Assembly: GCF_008693385.1 (NCBI RefSeq)
Contig: NZ_CP044065.1
Coordinates: 3,410,001-3,474,000 of the forward strand
From: Cupriavidus pauculus
Lineage (GTDB): Bacteria; Pseudomonadota; Gammaproteobacteria; Burkholderiales; Burkholderiaceae
Direction of reading: 5' to 3'
DNA: 64,000 bases
The notes beneath the pieces are model-generated. The model did no database searches, was not told the origin of the DNA, and was given only the letters and a program-made list of their open reading frames with translations. Of this stretch, positions 39,142 to 48,167 are shown piece by piece (position 1 is the first letter of the stretch; every line of letters starts with the position of its first letter). The translations under genes and the position numbers were made by a program.

Positions 39142-41547
39142 TTAGTTGATGGGGCCGCGCGAGAACGCATCGGCGAGCGCCACGGCCGGATTCGAGCGCT
39201 GCGACAGCGGCCGCGACGGCTGCAGCGCCGGATCCGGCACCTGCTGCGGCGGCGTCAGCGGCTGCGGCGTCTGCTGCAGCGGCAGCGGCGGGGCCAGCGG
39301 CGTGGTGCTGCGCGGATCGACAAATGGTGCGGTCGGCGCCTCGGCCGGCGGCAGCTGCGGCGTGTCGCGCTGAGGGATCATGATGTTCTGCGGCACGAAG
39401 CCGGACTGCTGCGCACGCATGAAATCGTAACGGTCCTGCGCGAGCCGATCGGTCGCCGCGCCGGTACGCATGACGTAGGGCCGCAGGAATACGAGCAGGT
39501 TGGTCTTCTCGCGAACCTTGCTCTCGTAGCGGAACAGGCCGCCGATCCACGGCAGATCGCCAAGGCCGGGGACCTTCTGCACGTTCTCGGTGGCATTGTC
39601 CTGGATCAGGCCGCCCAGCACGATGATCTGGCCGTCGTCGACGAGCACGTTCGTCTCGATCGACCGCACATTGGTGGTCGGGCCCGACGTATTGTTCTGC
39701 GTGCCGTTCAACACCGATGACGATTCCTGATAGATCTGCAACTTCACGAGACCGCCGTCGGTGATCTGCGGGCGCACGCGCAGCGTGATACCGACGTCCT
39801 TGCGGTCGAACGTGTTGAACGGCGTCACGGTAGACGTGCTGCCGGTCTGCGCGTACGAGCCCGTCGTGATCGGGATGTTCTGGCCGATCAGGATCTTCGC
39901 TTCCTCGTTCTCGAGCGTGATCAGGTTCGGCGTGGACAGCAGGTTGACGCTCGAATTGGTCCCGAGCGCGCGCAGCAGCGCGCCCAGCCCGATCGCGCGA
40001 TTCACGATGCCGAGGTTCAGGCCGCCCAGCGACGGGACGAACTGGCTTGCCGCGGCGAGTCCCGCCGTCGGATTCTGGTTGTACGCGGCGACGGCACCGG
40101 TCAGGTTGAGGATGTTCTGCCCGCCCACCCCGAAGTTCGTGCCCGCGAACACGCCCGTATTGTTGTTGTCCGAGCTCAGCAGCCCCTGCCACTGAATGCC
40201 CAGCTCGGCCGAGTTGTTGGCCGTCACCTCGACGATCATCGACTCGATATAGACCTGCGCGCGGCGCTGGTCGAGGTCGTCGATGACGCTGCGCAGGTTC
40301 CGGTAGACCGGTTCCGTCGCCGTGATGATCAGCGTATTGGTCGCCGGATCGGCCTGGATGATGCCGCCCGTGGTCGGCTGCTGGTTCGTGGCGAACGACG
40401 CGGAGAACGCATTGCCGCCGCCGCTGCCGAAGCTCGACCCGCTGCCCGACCGGCTGCCGCTGCTGCCGAAACCGCCGTACCCGCCCGAGCTGCTGCCACC
40501 AAACTGCCCGCCAGTCTGCGAGCCCTGCGACTGCGCGTAACCCCCCGCGCCCGCGGCGGCCGTGCCGCCCGCGCCGCCAGGCTGCGTCGTGGACGCAAAA
40601 CTGCTGTCGGCCGCGACGATCGCGCGCAGCGTGGCCGCGAGCTTCACCGCATCGGCATTGCGCAGCGGCACGACCCAGATATTGCCGGGGCGCGCATAGG
40701 GCTGATCGATCTTCTCGATCAGCATGCGCGCCTGTTGCACGCGCGCGCGACTCGACGCGCGAATCATCAGCGAATTGCTACGCGGCTCGGCCACCACGGT
40801 CGTGCGCAGGCTCGAATCGCCCGTACCCGCCGCCGCGGTGCCGCCGGCCGCGGACGGATCGAGCAGCTTCTGCAGCGTGAGGGCCGCATCGCTGGCAATC
40901 GCGTTCTTGAGCGGCACGATCTCGACTTCCCCGGTCGCCGGCGCATCGACGGCCGCGATGATGCGGGCCAGGCGGCGCAGGTTGTCGGCGTAGTCGGTAA
41001 TGACGAGCGTGTTGTTGGCCGGGTACGCGGTAATCGTGTTGTTCGGCGCGATCATCGGCCGCAGCACGGGCACGAGGTTGTTCGCGGACTCGTAGTTGAG
41101 CCGGAATACCTGCGTCACGACCTGGTCGCCGCGTCCCGCCGCGCCGCCGATCACGGTCGGCGAGCCCTGCAGCTTGGCGTCGGCTTCGGGCACGACCTTG
41201 GTGAAGCCGTTGCTCTCGACCATCGCGTAGCCCTGCATGCGCAGCACGGAGCCGAGTGTCTCGAGCGCCTGCGCGCGCGACACCGGCTGTTCGGTCACCA
41301 GGTTCACGGTGCCCTTGACGCGCGGGTCGATCACGAAGTTCTTGCCTGTCGCCTGGCCCACCGCCTTGACCACGGAGTCGAGGTCCGCGTTGACGAAGTT
41401 CAGCACAACCTGGTCCCGGCTTGGCGGCGAGACGTCGGCCTGCTGCGCCCAGAGCGGCGCGGGCGCAAGCAGGGAAAGGCCGCACAGCAGGGCGGTGGCG
41501 CGCGCGAGGGCGGTGCGGATGAAGGGTCGGTGTGCTTGGGTTTTCAT
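39142..41547 (-). CDS. gspD: type II secretion outer-membrane secretin GspD
   Basis: An 801-residue secretin with a signal peptide ending PLWAQQ near residue 36. Periplasmic N domains follow (VVLNFVNADLDSVVKAVGQA; STDR-like N1-N3 repeats), and a very Gly/Ser-rich loop of about 55 residues interrupts the N3 region near 345-400. The C-terminal secretin barrel contains SMIVEVTANNSAELGIQWQG and the signature VPGLGDLPWIGGLFRYESKV near 690. The tail is Pro/Gln-rich and lacks an obvious S-domain. The homo-oligomer forms the export pore in the outer membrane. Confidence 0.95.
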   Translation of the reverse strand: MKTQAHRPFIRTALARATALLCGLSLLAPAPLWAQQADVSPPSRDQVVLNFVNADLDSVVKAVGQATGKNFVIDPRVKGTVNLVTEQPVSRAQALETLGSVLRMQGYAMVESNGFTKVVPEADAKLQGSPTVIGGAAGRGDQVVTQVFRLNYESANNLVPVLRPMIAPNNTITAYPANNTLVITDYADNLRRLARIIAAVDAPATGEVEIVPLKNAIASDAALTLQKLLDPSAAGGTAAAGTGDSSLRTTVVAEPRSNSLMIRASSRARVQQARMLIEKIDQPYARPGNIWVVPLRNADAVKLAATLRAIVAADSSFASTTQPGGAGGTAAAGAGGYAQSQGSQTGGQFGGSSSGGYGGFGSSGSRSGSGSSFGSGGGNAFSASFATNQQPTTGGIIQADPATNTLIITATEPVYRNLRSVIDDLDQRRAQVYIESMIVEVTANNSAELGIQWQGLLSSDNNNTGVFAGTNFGVGGQNILNLTGAVAAYNQNPTAGLAAASQFVPSLGGLNLGIVNRAIGLGALLRALGTNSSVNLLSTPNLITLENEEAKILIGQNIPITTGSYAQTGSTSTVTPFNTFDRKDVGITLRVRPQITDGGLVKLQIYQESSSVLNGTQNNTSGPTTNVRSIETNVLVDDGQIIVLGGLIQDNATENVQKVPGLGDLPWIGGLFRYESKVREKTNLLVFLRPYVMRTGAATDRLAQDRYDFMRAQQSGFVPQNIMIPQRDTPQLPPAEAPTAPFVDPRSTTPLAPPLPLQQTPQPLTPPQQVPDPALQPSRPLSQRSNPAVALADAFSRGPIN

Positions 41548-41581
41548 AATCGGTTCCAGCCGGCTTCGGATGCGTCGTAGT

Positions 41582-42388
41582 TCAGAAGCGCAGCCTTGTC
41601 ACATTGTCCTCTCGTCGTCCCAGCAGGCTCAGCAGCCCAGCCAGTTGCGCGGCCGCATCGGGATCGGCCTTCGCCGTTCCATCGAATCGTGCCGGCTTGC
41701 CCAGCGTGCCGCTGCCCTCCAGGTACAGCGGCCCCGCCATGGTCTTCAATTCCAGTCTTCCCGCCGTGCCGGTCCAGTCGATCTCGGCGCGGTAGCTGCC
41801 CAGCGGCCGCAGCCGGCTGACCGCCGATGATACTTGCTCGATGCGCAGGGTCAGATGACCCTCGAGCGCGCCGTCGGCAAAGCGTCCGCGCATCGCCGTC
41901 CAGTCCAGCCGCATCTGCCCGTCGGGGCGCAGCGTATTGAACGGTGCGCCCACGCCCTCCAGCAGCGACGCGGGCAGGCGCATCGCGCCGGCCTGCGCGG
42001 TCCATCCGCGCGGCGTCACCGCCAGCGCGACGGGCGCGGCCAGCGAGTGGTCATGCGACACGACCACGCGCAGCGTGCCCGTGAGCAGCGGCCAGAACGG
42101 CACGGACCACGCCAGCCGCCCCGGCAATACGGTTGCGGTCTGGCTGCCCGCGCCGGCCGACAGCGCCAGCGTGGCGCTGCCGTGCCAGATCGTGCCGGCC
42201 GCGTCGGCCAGCAGCACGCGCTGCCCCGATCGTGCCGCCACGCTGTCCGCCAGCCAGGCGGCGGGCAACTGCGCGATCAGCGTGGCGATGACCACCATCA
42301 CGCCCAGCAGCGCCCATCGCACGCGCCGCCAGACGTTCGACTCGCGCCGGCGCCGGCGCGGCAGCCGCAGGGACTCCAGCCGGGCCAT
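41582..42388 (-). CDS. gspN: type II secretion protein GspN
   Basis: A 268-residue bitopic protein. A short basic N-terminus (LPRRRRRESNVWRRVRWALL) precedes the single helix GVMVVIATLIAQLPAAWLAD; the rest is a periplasmic beta-rich domain with VLLADAAGTIWHGSATLAL and SVPFWPLLTGTLRVVV, matching the GspN family. The start codon overlaps the gspM stop by one base (TGATG). GspN is an accessory part of some T2SSs with an undefined role. Confidence 0.85.
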   Translation of the reverse strand: MARLESLRLPRRRRRESNVWRRVRWALLGVMVVIATLIAQLPAAWLADSVAARSGQRVLLADAAGTIWHGSATLALSAGAGSQTATVLPGRLAWSVPFWPLLTGTLRVVVSHDHSLAAPVALAVTPRGWTAQAGAMRLPASLLEGVGAPFNTLRPDGQMRLDWTAMRGRFADGALEGHLTLRIEQVSSAVSRLRPLGSYRAEIDWTGTAGRLELKTMAGPLYLEGSGTLGKPARFDGTAKADPDAAAQLAGLLSLLGRREDNVTRLRF

Positions 42389-43008
42389 CAGTTGCGCCCG
42401 CCGGCGCCAGGGCCTTGCAGTGTGGCGGTGACGTTGACCAGCGCGGTGGCGCCGACGTACTGGAACCGCGCATCCGTGACCTTGAGGCGCTGTTGCAGGC
42501 GTACGTCCTGCAGCCAGCTCGCCACCGATCCGAACGCCACCTTCTCCAACTGCACCTGCACCGCGTTGTCCCCGGTCGTTGCCAGCCGCGTGGCCTTGAG
42601 GCCGTGCTGGCCGAGGCTGTCCTGCAATGCCTGCGTCAGCGCATCGCCGCGCAGCGACGGCGCGGGGCTCGCGGACAGGCCGCGTGCTTCCTGCGCAAGC
42701 GTTTCCATTTCCGCGAGACTGGCGCGCAGGCCGGGCAGCGTTTTGGCCAGCGCCACGCGACCGGCGGCGGCAGGCTCCCACAGCACCGTGTAACCGACCA
42801 CCAGCAGCAGGATCAGCGAGCCGCCGCCGAGAATCGCCTGTTCGCGCGGATTGCGGGCTTCCCAGAAGGCATCGAACCGTTCGTGCCAGCGCTCGGGAAT
42901 GCGGGGACGCAGCCGCGCGAAGCGCGCCATCACGTTGGCCCCGCGCGGGCCCTTGCCGCGCGCGGCGGCTTTGCCCGTGTTCATCCCGGTATTTGTCTTG
43001 TCTTTCAT
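42388..43008 (-). CDS. gspM: type II secretion protein GspM
   Basis: A 206-residue protein with a cytoplasmic N-terminus, a single helix (AILGGGSLILLLVVGYTVLW near residue 60) and a periplasmic ferredoxin-like domain that contains SPAPSLRGDALTQALQDSLG and VAFGSVASWLQDVRLQ, as in other GspM proteins. It interacts with GspL in the inner-membrane platform. It starts inside the gspL stop (ATGA overlap). Confidence 0.9.
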   Translation of the reverse strand: MKDKTNTGMNTGKAAARGKGPRGANVMARFARLRPRIPERWHERFDAFWEARNPREQAILGGGSLILLLVVGYTVLWEPAAAGRVALAKTLPGLRASLAEMETLAQEARGLSASPAPSLRGDALTQALQDSLGQHGLKATRLATTGDNAVQVQLEKVAFGSVASWLQDVRLQQRLKVTDARFQYVGATALVNVTATLQGPGAGGRN

Positions 43009-44582
43009 GATCCGGGCTTCACCGTCCAGCGCGAGCCCGCGGGCCCGGGCGTGCCGGTGGCGCGCGTCATCGCGTCCGGCGGGTTCTTGTCTTCATCCAT
43101 CTGCAGGCCCGACTGGCGCACGCTATTGCGCAGCGCGTTCGTGTCGGTGCCGGGTTTCAGCGTCACGTACAGCGTGTGGCCGCGATACTCGAGCGCCTGC
43201 AGCGCATCGGGCGCCAGGCTGCGCGCGGCGCTGGCGAAGCGGTCCGCGAGCGGCAGGAAATCGTCGGGCGTGCTGCGCCCGGAGGCCAGCCGCAGCTGCT
43301 CCACCTGCCGGCGCATCTGCAACGGCGGGTCGATCACGACCGGGATCTGCGGAAATGCCGTGCGCAGGGCCTGGGTTTGCGCGGCTTCCAGCTGATCGCG
43401 CTCCTTGCGCAGCATCAGCCAGTGCACGTTCATGCCGATCAGCTGCACGAGCAGCACGCCGCAGGCCAGCACCAGCGGCAGGCGCCACGCGCGCAGGTTC
43501 CAGCGGTCGATGCGGCCCTGCGCGAATTCGAACTGCGCGAGGTCGAGGTCGCGTTGCCGCAGGCAATCCTCGGCACCCTCGAGCCAGACGCGCCAGTCGT
43601 CCAGCGGCCGGGGCGCGCGGCCCGTATGCCGGCGTTCGTAGAGCGCGGGGACCGGCGCATGCGCGAGCGCGGCGCGGTCGCCGTGCCAGCGCCCGGCCGG
43701 CGCAAGGGCCTGCCACGCGGCCAGCGCGTCGTCGCCGAGCAGCAGGCCGTAGCCGTCATAGGCGCCCGTGCGCACCGTCACCTGCCAGAGCCGGCCATTG
43801 CCGATGCGGGTGGCGGGCGCGTTCTCGAGCAGCGACGCGGAGTCCGCGAGGGCCGCCGTGGCGCCCTCGACCACGAGCGTCGCCAGCTGTACGGGCGCGA
43901 CCGCAGCCCCTCCGGCCGCGACCCCGGCACCGTTTGAAGCGCCGTCGATGGCGCGCTGGTCCGCGCCCTGGTCCTCGCTCTCGTCCTCGGGATCCGCCAG
44001 CGGATCGACCTCGGCATCCGCGCCCTCGGTCGCCGTCGCGAGCTTCGGCTCGTATTTGCGCAGGACCTGCGGCGACGCCAGCGGTGTCAGCGGAATACAC
44101 AACTGGGCGGGCACCACATGGCGCCGGCGGTGCTTGTGATCGGCAAATGCGTCGAGTACCGCCCGCAGCCACGCCCGGTCGGCCACCATCAGCAGCCGCC
44201 GCCGTGCGCCGCGCGGCGGCGCGCCGGGCTCCAGACCCGGGCCGATCGCGATATGGCACGGCTGGGCATCGGTCGCGAGCGCATCCTCGACCAGATTCGG
44301 CAGCGCAAGCTTGAGGCGGGCCGGCGGCAGCGGCGGCACCATGGCCGTGGTCAGCAGCACGTCGCTCGCGGCGACGATCAGGACGAGACGATCCGCCGCC
44401 GGCAGTTCGGACACCGAAGCGTGGCCTTCGCGCAACAGATCGAGCGCGCTGGCGTCGCCGACGCGGCGGCTCTTGTCCCCCACGGGCGTGCGTACCAATG
44501 CAAAAGGCATCGCGCCGAGCTGCCACGGTTGCGGCTGGTCATGCGGCCGTTGCGGCAGGCGGACGTAGAGGGTGGTACTCAA
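43005..44582 (-). CDS. gspL: type II secretion protein GspL
   Basis: A 525-residue bitopic protein, longer than many GspL proteins. The cytoplasmic actin-like domain binds GspE (LVLIVAASDVLLTTAMVPPL, LALPNLVEDALATDAQPCHI, LLMVADRAWLRAVLDAFADH). An acidic insert (DAEVDPLADPEDESEDQGAD) is inside this domain. One helix, LPLVLACGVLLVQLIGMNVH near residue 375, leads to a periplasmic ferredoxin-like domain (RSLAPDALQALEYRGHTLYV). The gene starts 231 bp after the gspK stop, the only large gap in the operon. Confidence 0.9.
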   Translation of the reverse strand: MSTTLYVRLPQRPHDQPQPWQLGAMPFALVRTPVGDKSRRVGDASALDLLREGHASVSELPAADRLVLIVAASDVLLTTAMVPPLPPARLKLALPNLVEDALATDAQPCHIAIGPGLEPGAPPRGARRRLLMVADRAWLRAVLDAFADHKHRRRHVVPAQLCIPLTPLASPQVLRKYEPKLATATEGADAEVDPLADPEDESEDQGADQRAIDGASNGAGVAAGGAAVAPVQLATLVVEGATAALADSASLLENAPATRIGNGRLWQVTVRTGAYDGYGLLLGDDALAAWQALAPAGRWHGDRAALAHAPVPALYERRHTGRAPRPLDDWRVWLEGAEDCLRQRDLDLAQFEFAQGRIDRWNLRAWRLPLVLACGVLLVQLIGMNVHWLMLRKERDQLEAAQTQALRTAFPQIPVVIDPPLQMRRQVEQLRLASGRSTPDDFLPLADRFASAARSLAPDALQALEYRGHTLYVTLKPGTDTNALRNSVRQSGLQMDEDKNPPDAMTRATGTPGPAGSRWTVKPGS

Positions 44583-44813
44583 AATATCCTTGAATTCAGG
44601 GAATACTTATGGACTTGCAGCGGGCTTGTATCGCGTCGGATCGCACGAAGACGCTTCCGGACGGCCGCCCCGAAGCGGTCTGGATAACCGGTGCGCCAGG
44701 CAGGCGCAGCAGCATACCTTGCCTGTGTGACTAACTGGCGTCAATAGCAGCCCGTCCGATTGTGCAGGCCCAGATTTAGCGCTAGTCAAATCCCCCGGCG
44801 GGCGGCACCCCGT

Positions 44814-45860
44814 CTAGCGCACCTCGGGCAGACGGTCGGCGTCGTGCACCCACACCACGCGTGTCGTATTGCCGCTACCGAGCACGTCCGCGCGGAACAC
44901 CAGCGACACCTGCAGCCGGTTCGCGCGCTCGTGCCGGACCAGCCCGTAGATGAAGAAGTAATGCGTGCGCACGTCGAGCCGGCTCGTGGCGGTGCTCGCA
45001 TTCACCTGCGGGGCAATCGCGGACAGCTGGTTGACGATGTCGTTGGTGTTGTTGAAATACGCGCGGTCGCGCTGGCGCACCAGTTCGCGCGCCTTGTCGA
45101 TCGGCAGGTTGATGACCGCCGCGAGCACCTCGGGATCGGCAGTGTTGGCATTCACCTTCGTGGACTCGGGCAGCACGGCCACGAACGGCTCCAGCAGCGC
45201 GACCATGTCCGGCGTAAAGCCCGGCACCGCGAGCAGGTCGTCGGCACTTTCCGGCGGGCGCGGCGCGGGCTCGCCATTGCTGCTCGTGCCGCGGGCCGCG
45301 CGCACCATGTACTGCGCGGTGGGCTCCGCCAGCCCGGCATTGAGGCCGAGGGTCTGCAGCAGCCGCTGGAACGCGACCATCTGCGTGTTGTCGATGCTGT
45401 AGGCGCGGGTTTCGCCATCGGCGGTCCGCAGCACCAGGTTCGTCAGATTGAATCGCGCCTGCGCGTCCATGATGCGGCCGGACAGGAACGAGGTCTCGCC
45501 GGCCTGATCGGTTCGCAACCCGGCACCGAGGAAGTCCGACAGCTTGGTCTCCGCCACCGGCACCGACCACGGCTCGCCGATGTAGTCGACCTGCGAGCGG
45601 CGCTGGTCGTCACGCAGGATCAGCCGGGCCCAGTCCACGGCCGCGCGCTGAATCCAGGTGGCCTGTGCGAGCAGCCGCTGGTTCTCGATCGAGCGGATCT
45701 GCACCTGCTGCCGCCACAGCATGCCGGAGACGACCACCACGGCCAGCGTGACCATGAGCAGCGCCGTCACGACCGCAGCGCCACGCTGGGCGCGGCCGTG
45801 GAGACGCGCGGTCGGGGCAGGGCGGGCGGGGCGGGGTGGATGGATGTCGCGCACGGTCAT
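44814..45860 (-). CDS. gspK: type II secretion minor pseudopilin GspK
   Basis: A 348-residue protein. A basic leader (RLHGRAQRGAAVVTALLMVT) with a Gly-Ala cleavage site runs into the pilin helix AVVVVSGMLWRQQVQIRSIE. The large periplasmic domain includes helix-hairpin-helix-like segments (LLAVPGFTPDMVALLEPFVA, VNANTADPEVLAAVINLPID) expected in GspK. GspK caps the pseudopilus tip together with GspI and GspJ. Its start overlaps the gspJ stop (ATGA). Confidence 0.93.
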   Translation of the reverse strand: MTVRDIHPPRPARPAPTARLHGRAQRGAAVVTALLMVTLAVVVVSGMLWRQQVQIRSIENQRLLAQATWIQRAAVDWARLILRDDQRRSQVDYIGEPWSVPVAETKLSDFLGAGLRTDQAGETSFLSGRIMDAQARFNLTNLVLRTADGETRAYSIDNTQMVAFQRLLQTLGLNAGLAEPTAQYMVRAARGTSSNGEPAPRPPESADDLLAVPGFTPDMVALLEPFVAVLPESTKVNANTADPEVLAAVINLPIDKARELVRQRDRAYFNNTNDIVNQLSAIAPQVNASTATSRLDVRTHYFFIYGLVRHERANRLQVSLVFRADVLGSGNTTRVVWVHDADRLPEVR

Positions 45861-46600
45861 AGCCCCGTCATGCAGACCTTCTGGAACTGCCGTGGCGAAT
45901 CGCCGTCGCCCATGCGCGCGAAAATCGTCAGCTCCACCGCGCGAATCGCGGTCGCGGTGGCGACATTGCCGAAATTCGCCTCGGCATCGCTCGCGCCGGT
46001 CGCCCCGGCGATCGCCGCGTTCGCCGCCGCGGCGGCGCTGGCCGCGGCATTGCCCTGAATCAGCGCGCCGTAGATCCGTCCCGTGTCGGCCTGCCATCCG
46101 CCCGGCTCCACCCACGCGCGGGCGAACATGTTGTTGACGTCGCGCACGAGCGGCCGCACCTGCACGGCCTGTCCGGCGGCCTGCCGCATATTCAGCAGCG
46201 CGCCGCGCACTTCGTTGCGTGAGGCCAGGTAGGGGCTCGCGGCGCGTACCAGCGTATTGCCGTCGAGCCGGTAGGCGATGACCTGCCAAGCCGTCGGCTG
46301 GCCCGTGTCCCGGCGGTCGCGCACCATCAGCAGCTGTCCCGGCCCAAGTTCCAGCGGGCTCGCCTGCAGCAGCGACGCGGTGGCCAGATGCTCGCAATCG
46401 GACTGGAGCTGGCCGTACAGCACCTTGAGCGCGTCGAGCCGCAGGTCGTGGTCGGTCAGCCGTTCTCGGCTGCGCGTCAGCGAGTCGAGCGCGCGCCAGC
46501 CGATCACGGCCATCACGGCCAGCAGCGTGATCGCGACCAGCATCTCCAGCAGCGTGAAGCCGCGTGCGCGCGACCGGTCAGAGCATGTTGCGCGTTTCAT
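45857..46600 (-). CDS. gspJ: type II secretion minor pseudopilin GspJ
   Basis: A 247-residue pseudopilin. The prepilin motif is SRARGFTLLEMLVAITLLAV near residue 10 (cleavage after Gly, Glu at +5), followed by the pilin helix and a globular part (LGPGQLLMVRDRRDTGQPTA, NTLVRAASPYLASRNEVRGA). Ala-rich low-complexity (AAASAAAAANAAIAG) occurs near residue 200. It overlaps gspI by 23 bp and gspK by 4 bp. Confidence 0.92.
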   Translation of the reverse strand: MKRATCSDRSRARGFTLLEMLVAITLLAVMAVIGWRALDSLTRSRERLTDHDLRLDALKVLYGQLQSDCEHLATASLLQASPLELGPGQLLMVRDRRDTGQPTAWQVIAYRLDGNTLVRAASPYLASRNEVRGALLNMRQAAGQAVQVRPLVRDVNNMFARAWVEPGGWQADTGRIYGALIQGNAAASAAAAANAAIAGATGASDAEANFGNVATATAIRAVELTIFARMGDGDSPRQFQKVCMTGL

Positions 46601-46973
46601 TGGGGACGATGGTGACGAGCCACGCGAGGCGCACGGACTTGTTCGCGGCGGAAGGGTAGACCGCGATTTCCACGCGGCGGAAAGACGGGTTCGGCGTGCC
46701 GGAGACCGACTCCTCGCACCACAGCGGCGTGCCGCCCTGCGGGCAATCGTACCCGCGCGTGCCCGGTTCGGGCCATGTCTTGGACAGGCGCAGCGTGGCG
46801 AGGTGATTCTCGGCGCTCCATTCGGCCAGCATGCGCGTCTGCAGCGAGATGCCGGCTTCCACCATGGAGCCCATGGCGCGCATGGCCGCCGTCAGCGCGA
46901 CCGCGAGGATGGTGAGCGCGACGAGGACCTCGATCAGGGTGAAGCCCCGCGCGGGGCGCTTGCGTTGGATCAT
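46578..46973 (-). CDS. gspI: type II secretion minor pseudopilin GspI
   Basis: A 131-residue pseudopilin with prepilin motif RPARGFTLIEVLVALTILAV and a globular part containing WSAENHLATLRLSKTWPEPG, a typical GspI sequence. The cysteines in DCPQGGTPLWCEE could form a disulfide. Start at 46973, overlapping the gspH stop by four bases. Confidence 0.93.
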   Translation of the reverse strand: MIQRKRPARGFTLIEVLVALTILAVALTAAMRAMGSMVEAGISLQTRMLAEWSAENHLATLRLSKTWPEPGTRGYDCPQGGTPLWCEESVSGTPNPSFRRVEIAVYPSAANKSVRLAWLVTIVPNETRNML

Positions 46974-47452
46974 GGCCGCGCCGTGGCGAGATACCGGCCG
47001 CTGCCGTCGCCAGTCACCTCGACGCGGATCGGGCCGCGCACGAGTACCAGCCGCTGCGGCCCATCGACGAGTTCGCGGCCGAAGACGAGCCGGAAGATAC
47101 CGTTGCCGCCGGAGCGGCCGCCCTCGACGATCGCCACGCTGTCCATGGCCAGGCGCCAGCGGCCCGGCGCGAACACGTCGGTGCGCATCGGCTGCCAGCC
47201 CTGCGGCGTGGCTTCCAGAAAGCGCCATCCCGACGAGTTGCCTTCCCAGGCGATCGGGCGCGCGCCGAGCTGCGCTTCTTCCTGCGCGAGCTCGAACAGG
47301 CGGGCAATGCGCTGGCCGTCGTCGAGAATGCGCCCACGCTCGTTCGGCGAGGCATTGACGGCGACCAGCGAGATCACGATGCCGGCAATCACCATGACCA
47401 CCAGCAGTTCCAGCAGCGTGAAGCCGCGGGTGGCAAGGGAATGTCGGCGCAT
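46970..47452 (-). CDS. gspH: type II secretion minor pseudopilin GspH
   Basis: A 160-residue pseudopilin: prepilin motif LATRGFTLLELLVVMVIAGI, then the helix end with LDDGQRIARLFELAQEEAQL and the globular domain (IAWEGNSSGWRFLEATPQGW). It lies between gspG (14-bp gap) and gspI (4-bp overlap). Confidence 0.93.
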   Translation of the reverse strand: MRRHSLATRGFTLLELLVVMVIAGIVISLVAVNASPNERGRILDDGQRIARLFELAQEEAQLGARPIAWEGNSSGWRFLEATPQGWQPMRTDVFAPGRWRLAMDSVAIVEGGRSGGNGIFRLVFGRELVDGPQRLVLVRGPIRVEVTGDGSGRYLATARP

Positions 47453-47466
47453 CGGAGGCGGGTGGC

Positions 47467-47949
47467 TTAGTCCCAGTTACCGATGTCGGCGTCGTTGGCG
47501 GCACCGCCGGCCTGGCCGTCGGCACCGAAGCTGAAGACGTCGATCTCGCCGCGCACGCCGGGGTTCAGGTACTGGTACGGATGGCCCCAGGGATCCTTGG
47601 GCAGCTTCTCGAGGTAACCCTCGCCCTTCCAGTTGTTGGGCACGGGCTCGGTGGTCGGCTTGGAGACCAGCGCGGGCAGGCCCTGCTCGGTCGTCGGATA
47701 GCGGCCGTTGTCGAGGCGGTACAGCTTGAGCGCCTGCATGATCGACGAGATGTCCTGGCGCGCGGCCACGACCCGCGCCTCGTCCGGGCGGCTCATGATC
47801 TTGGGGACCACCAGCGCCGCCAGCACCCCGAGGATCACGATCACCACCATGATTTCGATCAGGGTGAAGCCGCGCGCGCGCCCGGCGCGGGCGAGTCGGG
47901 AACGTGAGGCGCGTGGGGCTTGAAGGAGGGAGGTGGCGAATCTTTGCAT
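47467..47949 (-). CDS. gspG: type II secretion major pseudopilin GspG
   Basis: A 160-residue protein started at 47949. After a 24-residue basic leader comes the prepilin motif RARGFTLIEIMVVIVILGVL. The C-terminal core has the GspG signatures LDNGRYPTTEQGLPALVSKP, DPWGHPYQYLNPG and the calcium-site end IDVFSFGADGQAGGAANDAD. GspG forms the pseudopilus shaft. As the first gene of the minus-strand operon, its promoter should lie between 47950 and the nsrR start. Confidence 0.95.
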   Translation of the reverse strand: MQRFATSLLQAPRASRSRLARAGRARGFTLIEIMVVIVILGVLAALVVPKIMSRPDEARVVAARQDISSIMQALKLYRLDNGRYPTTEQGLPALVSKPTTEPVPNNWKGEGYLEKLPKDPWGHPYQYLNPGVRGEIDVFSFGADGQAGGAANDADIGNWD

Positions 47950-48128
47950 CGTGTCTGGCCTCGTGCCTGGTGTGCCGGGATCATCCCCGCCGGGCAGCGT
48001 CGGCGTGGCCGGAATGGCCAGCCAGTATAACGCCACGGGCATGACCGTTTGATGTGCGGGCGCATTCCGTTCCACATTTCGTCGATCCGCGCCCGGTTGG
48101 ATCCCTCGTGTTGCAGGGCAACTAAATC

Positions 48129-48147
48129 TTGCATTTGAAATACATGT
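48129..48147. promoter_or_regulatory. NsrR-type site upstream of nsrR
   Basis: TTGCATTTGAAATACATG contains near-symmetric half-sites GCATTT and AAATAC around a central G, matching the known AT-rich NsrR consensus with one mismatch. It lies about 20 bp upstream of the nsrR start, so autoregulation is likely. It also lies between nsrR and gspG, whose divergent transcription may start here. Confidence 0.65.
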
Positions 48148-48167
48148 TATCTATCATTGCCCTCACG

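Noticed and set aside
37546..39720. A 724-codon plus-strand frame opposite gspE and gspD
   Set aside because: Arg/His-rich antisense frame without recognisable motifs; the minus-strand genes have complete family signatures.
36330..47949. Type IV pilus assembly locus
   Set aside because: The pilin-like genes are followed by GspK, GspL, GspM, GspN and a GspD-type secretin in T2SS order; no pilT, pilC or pilM is present.
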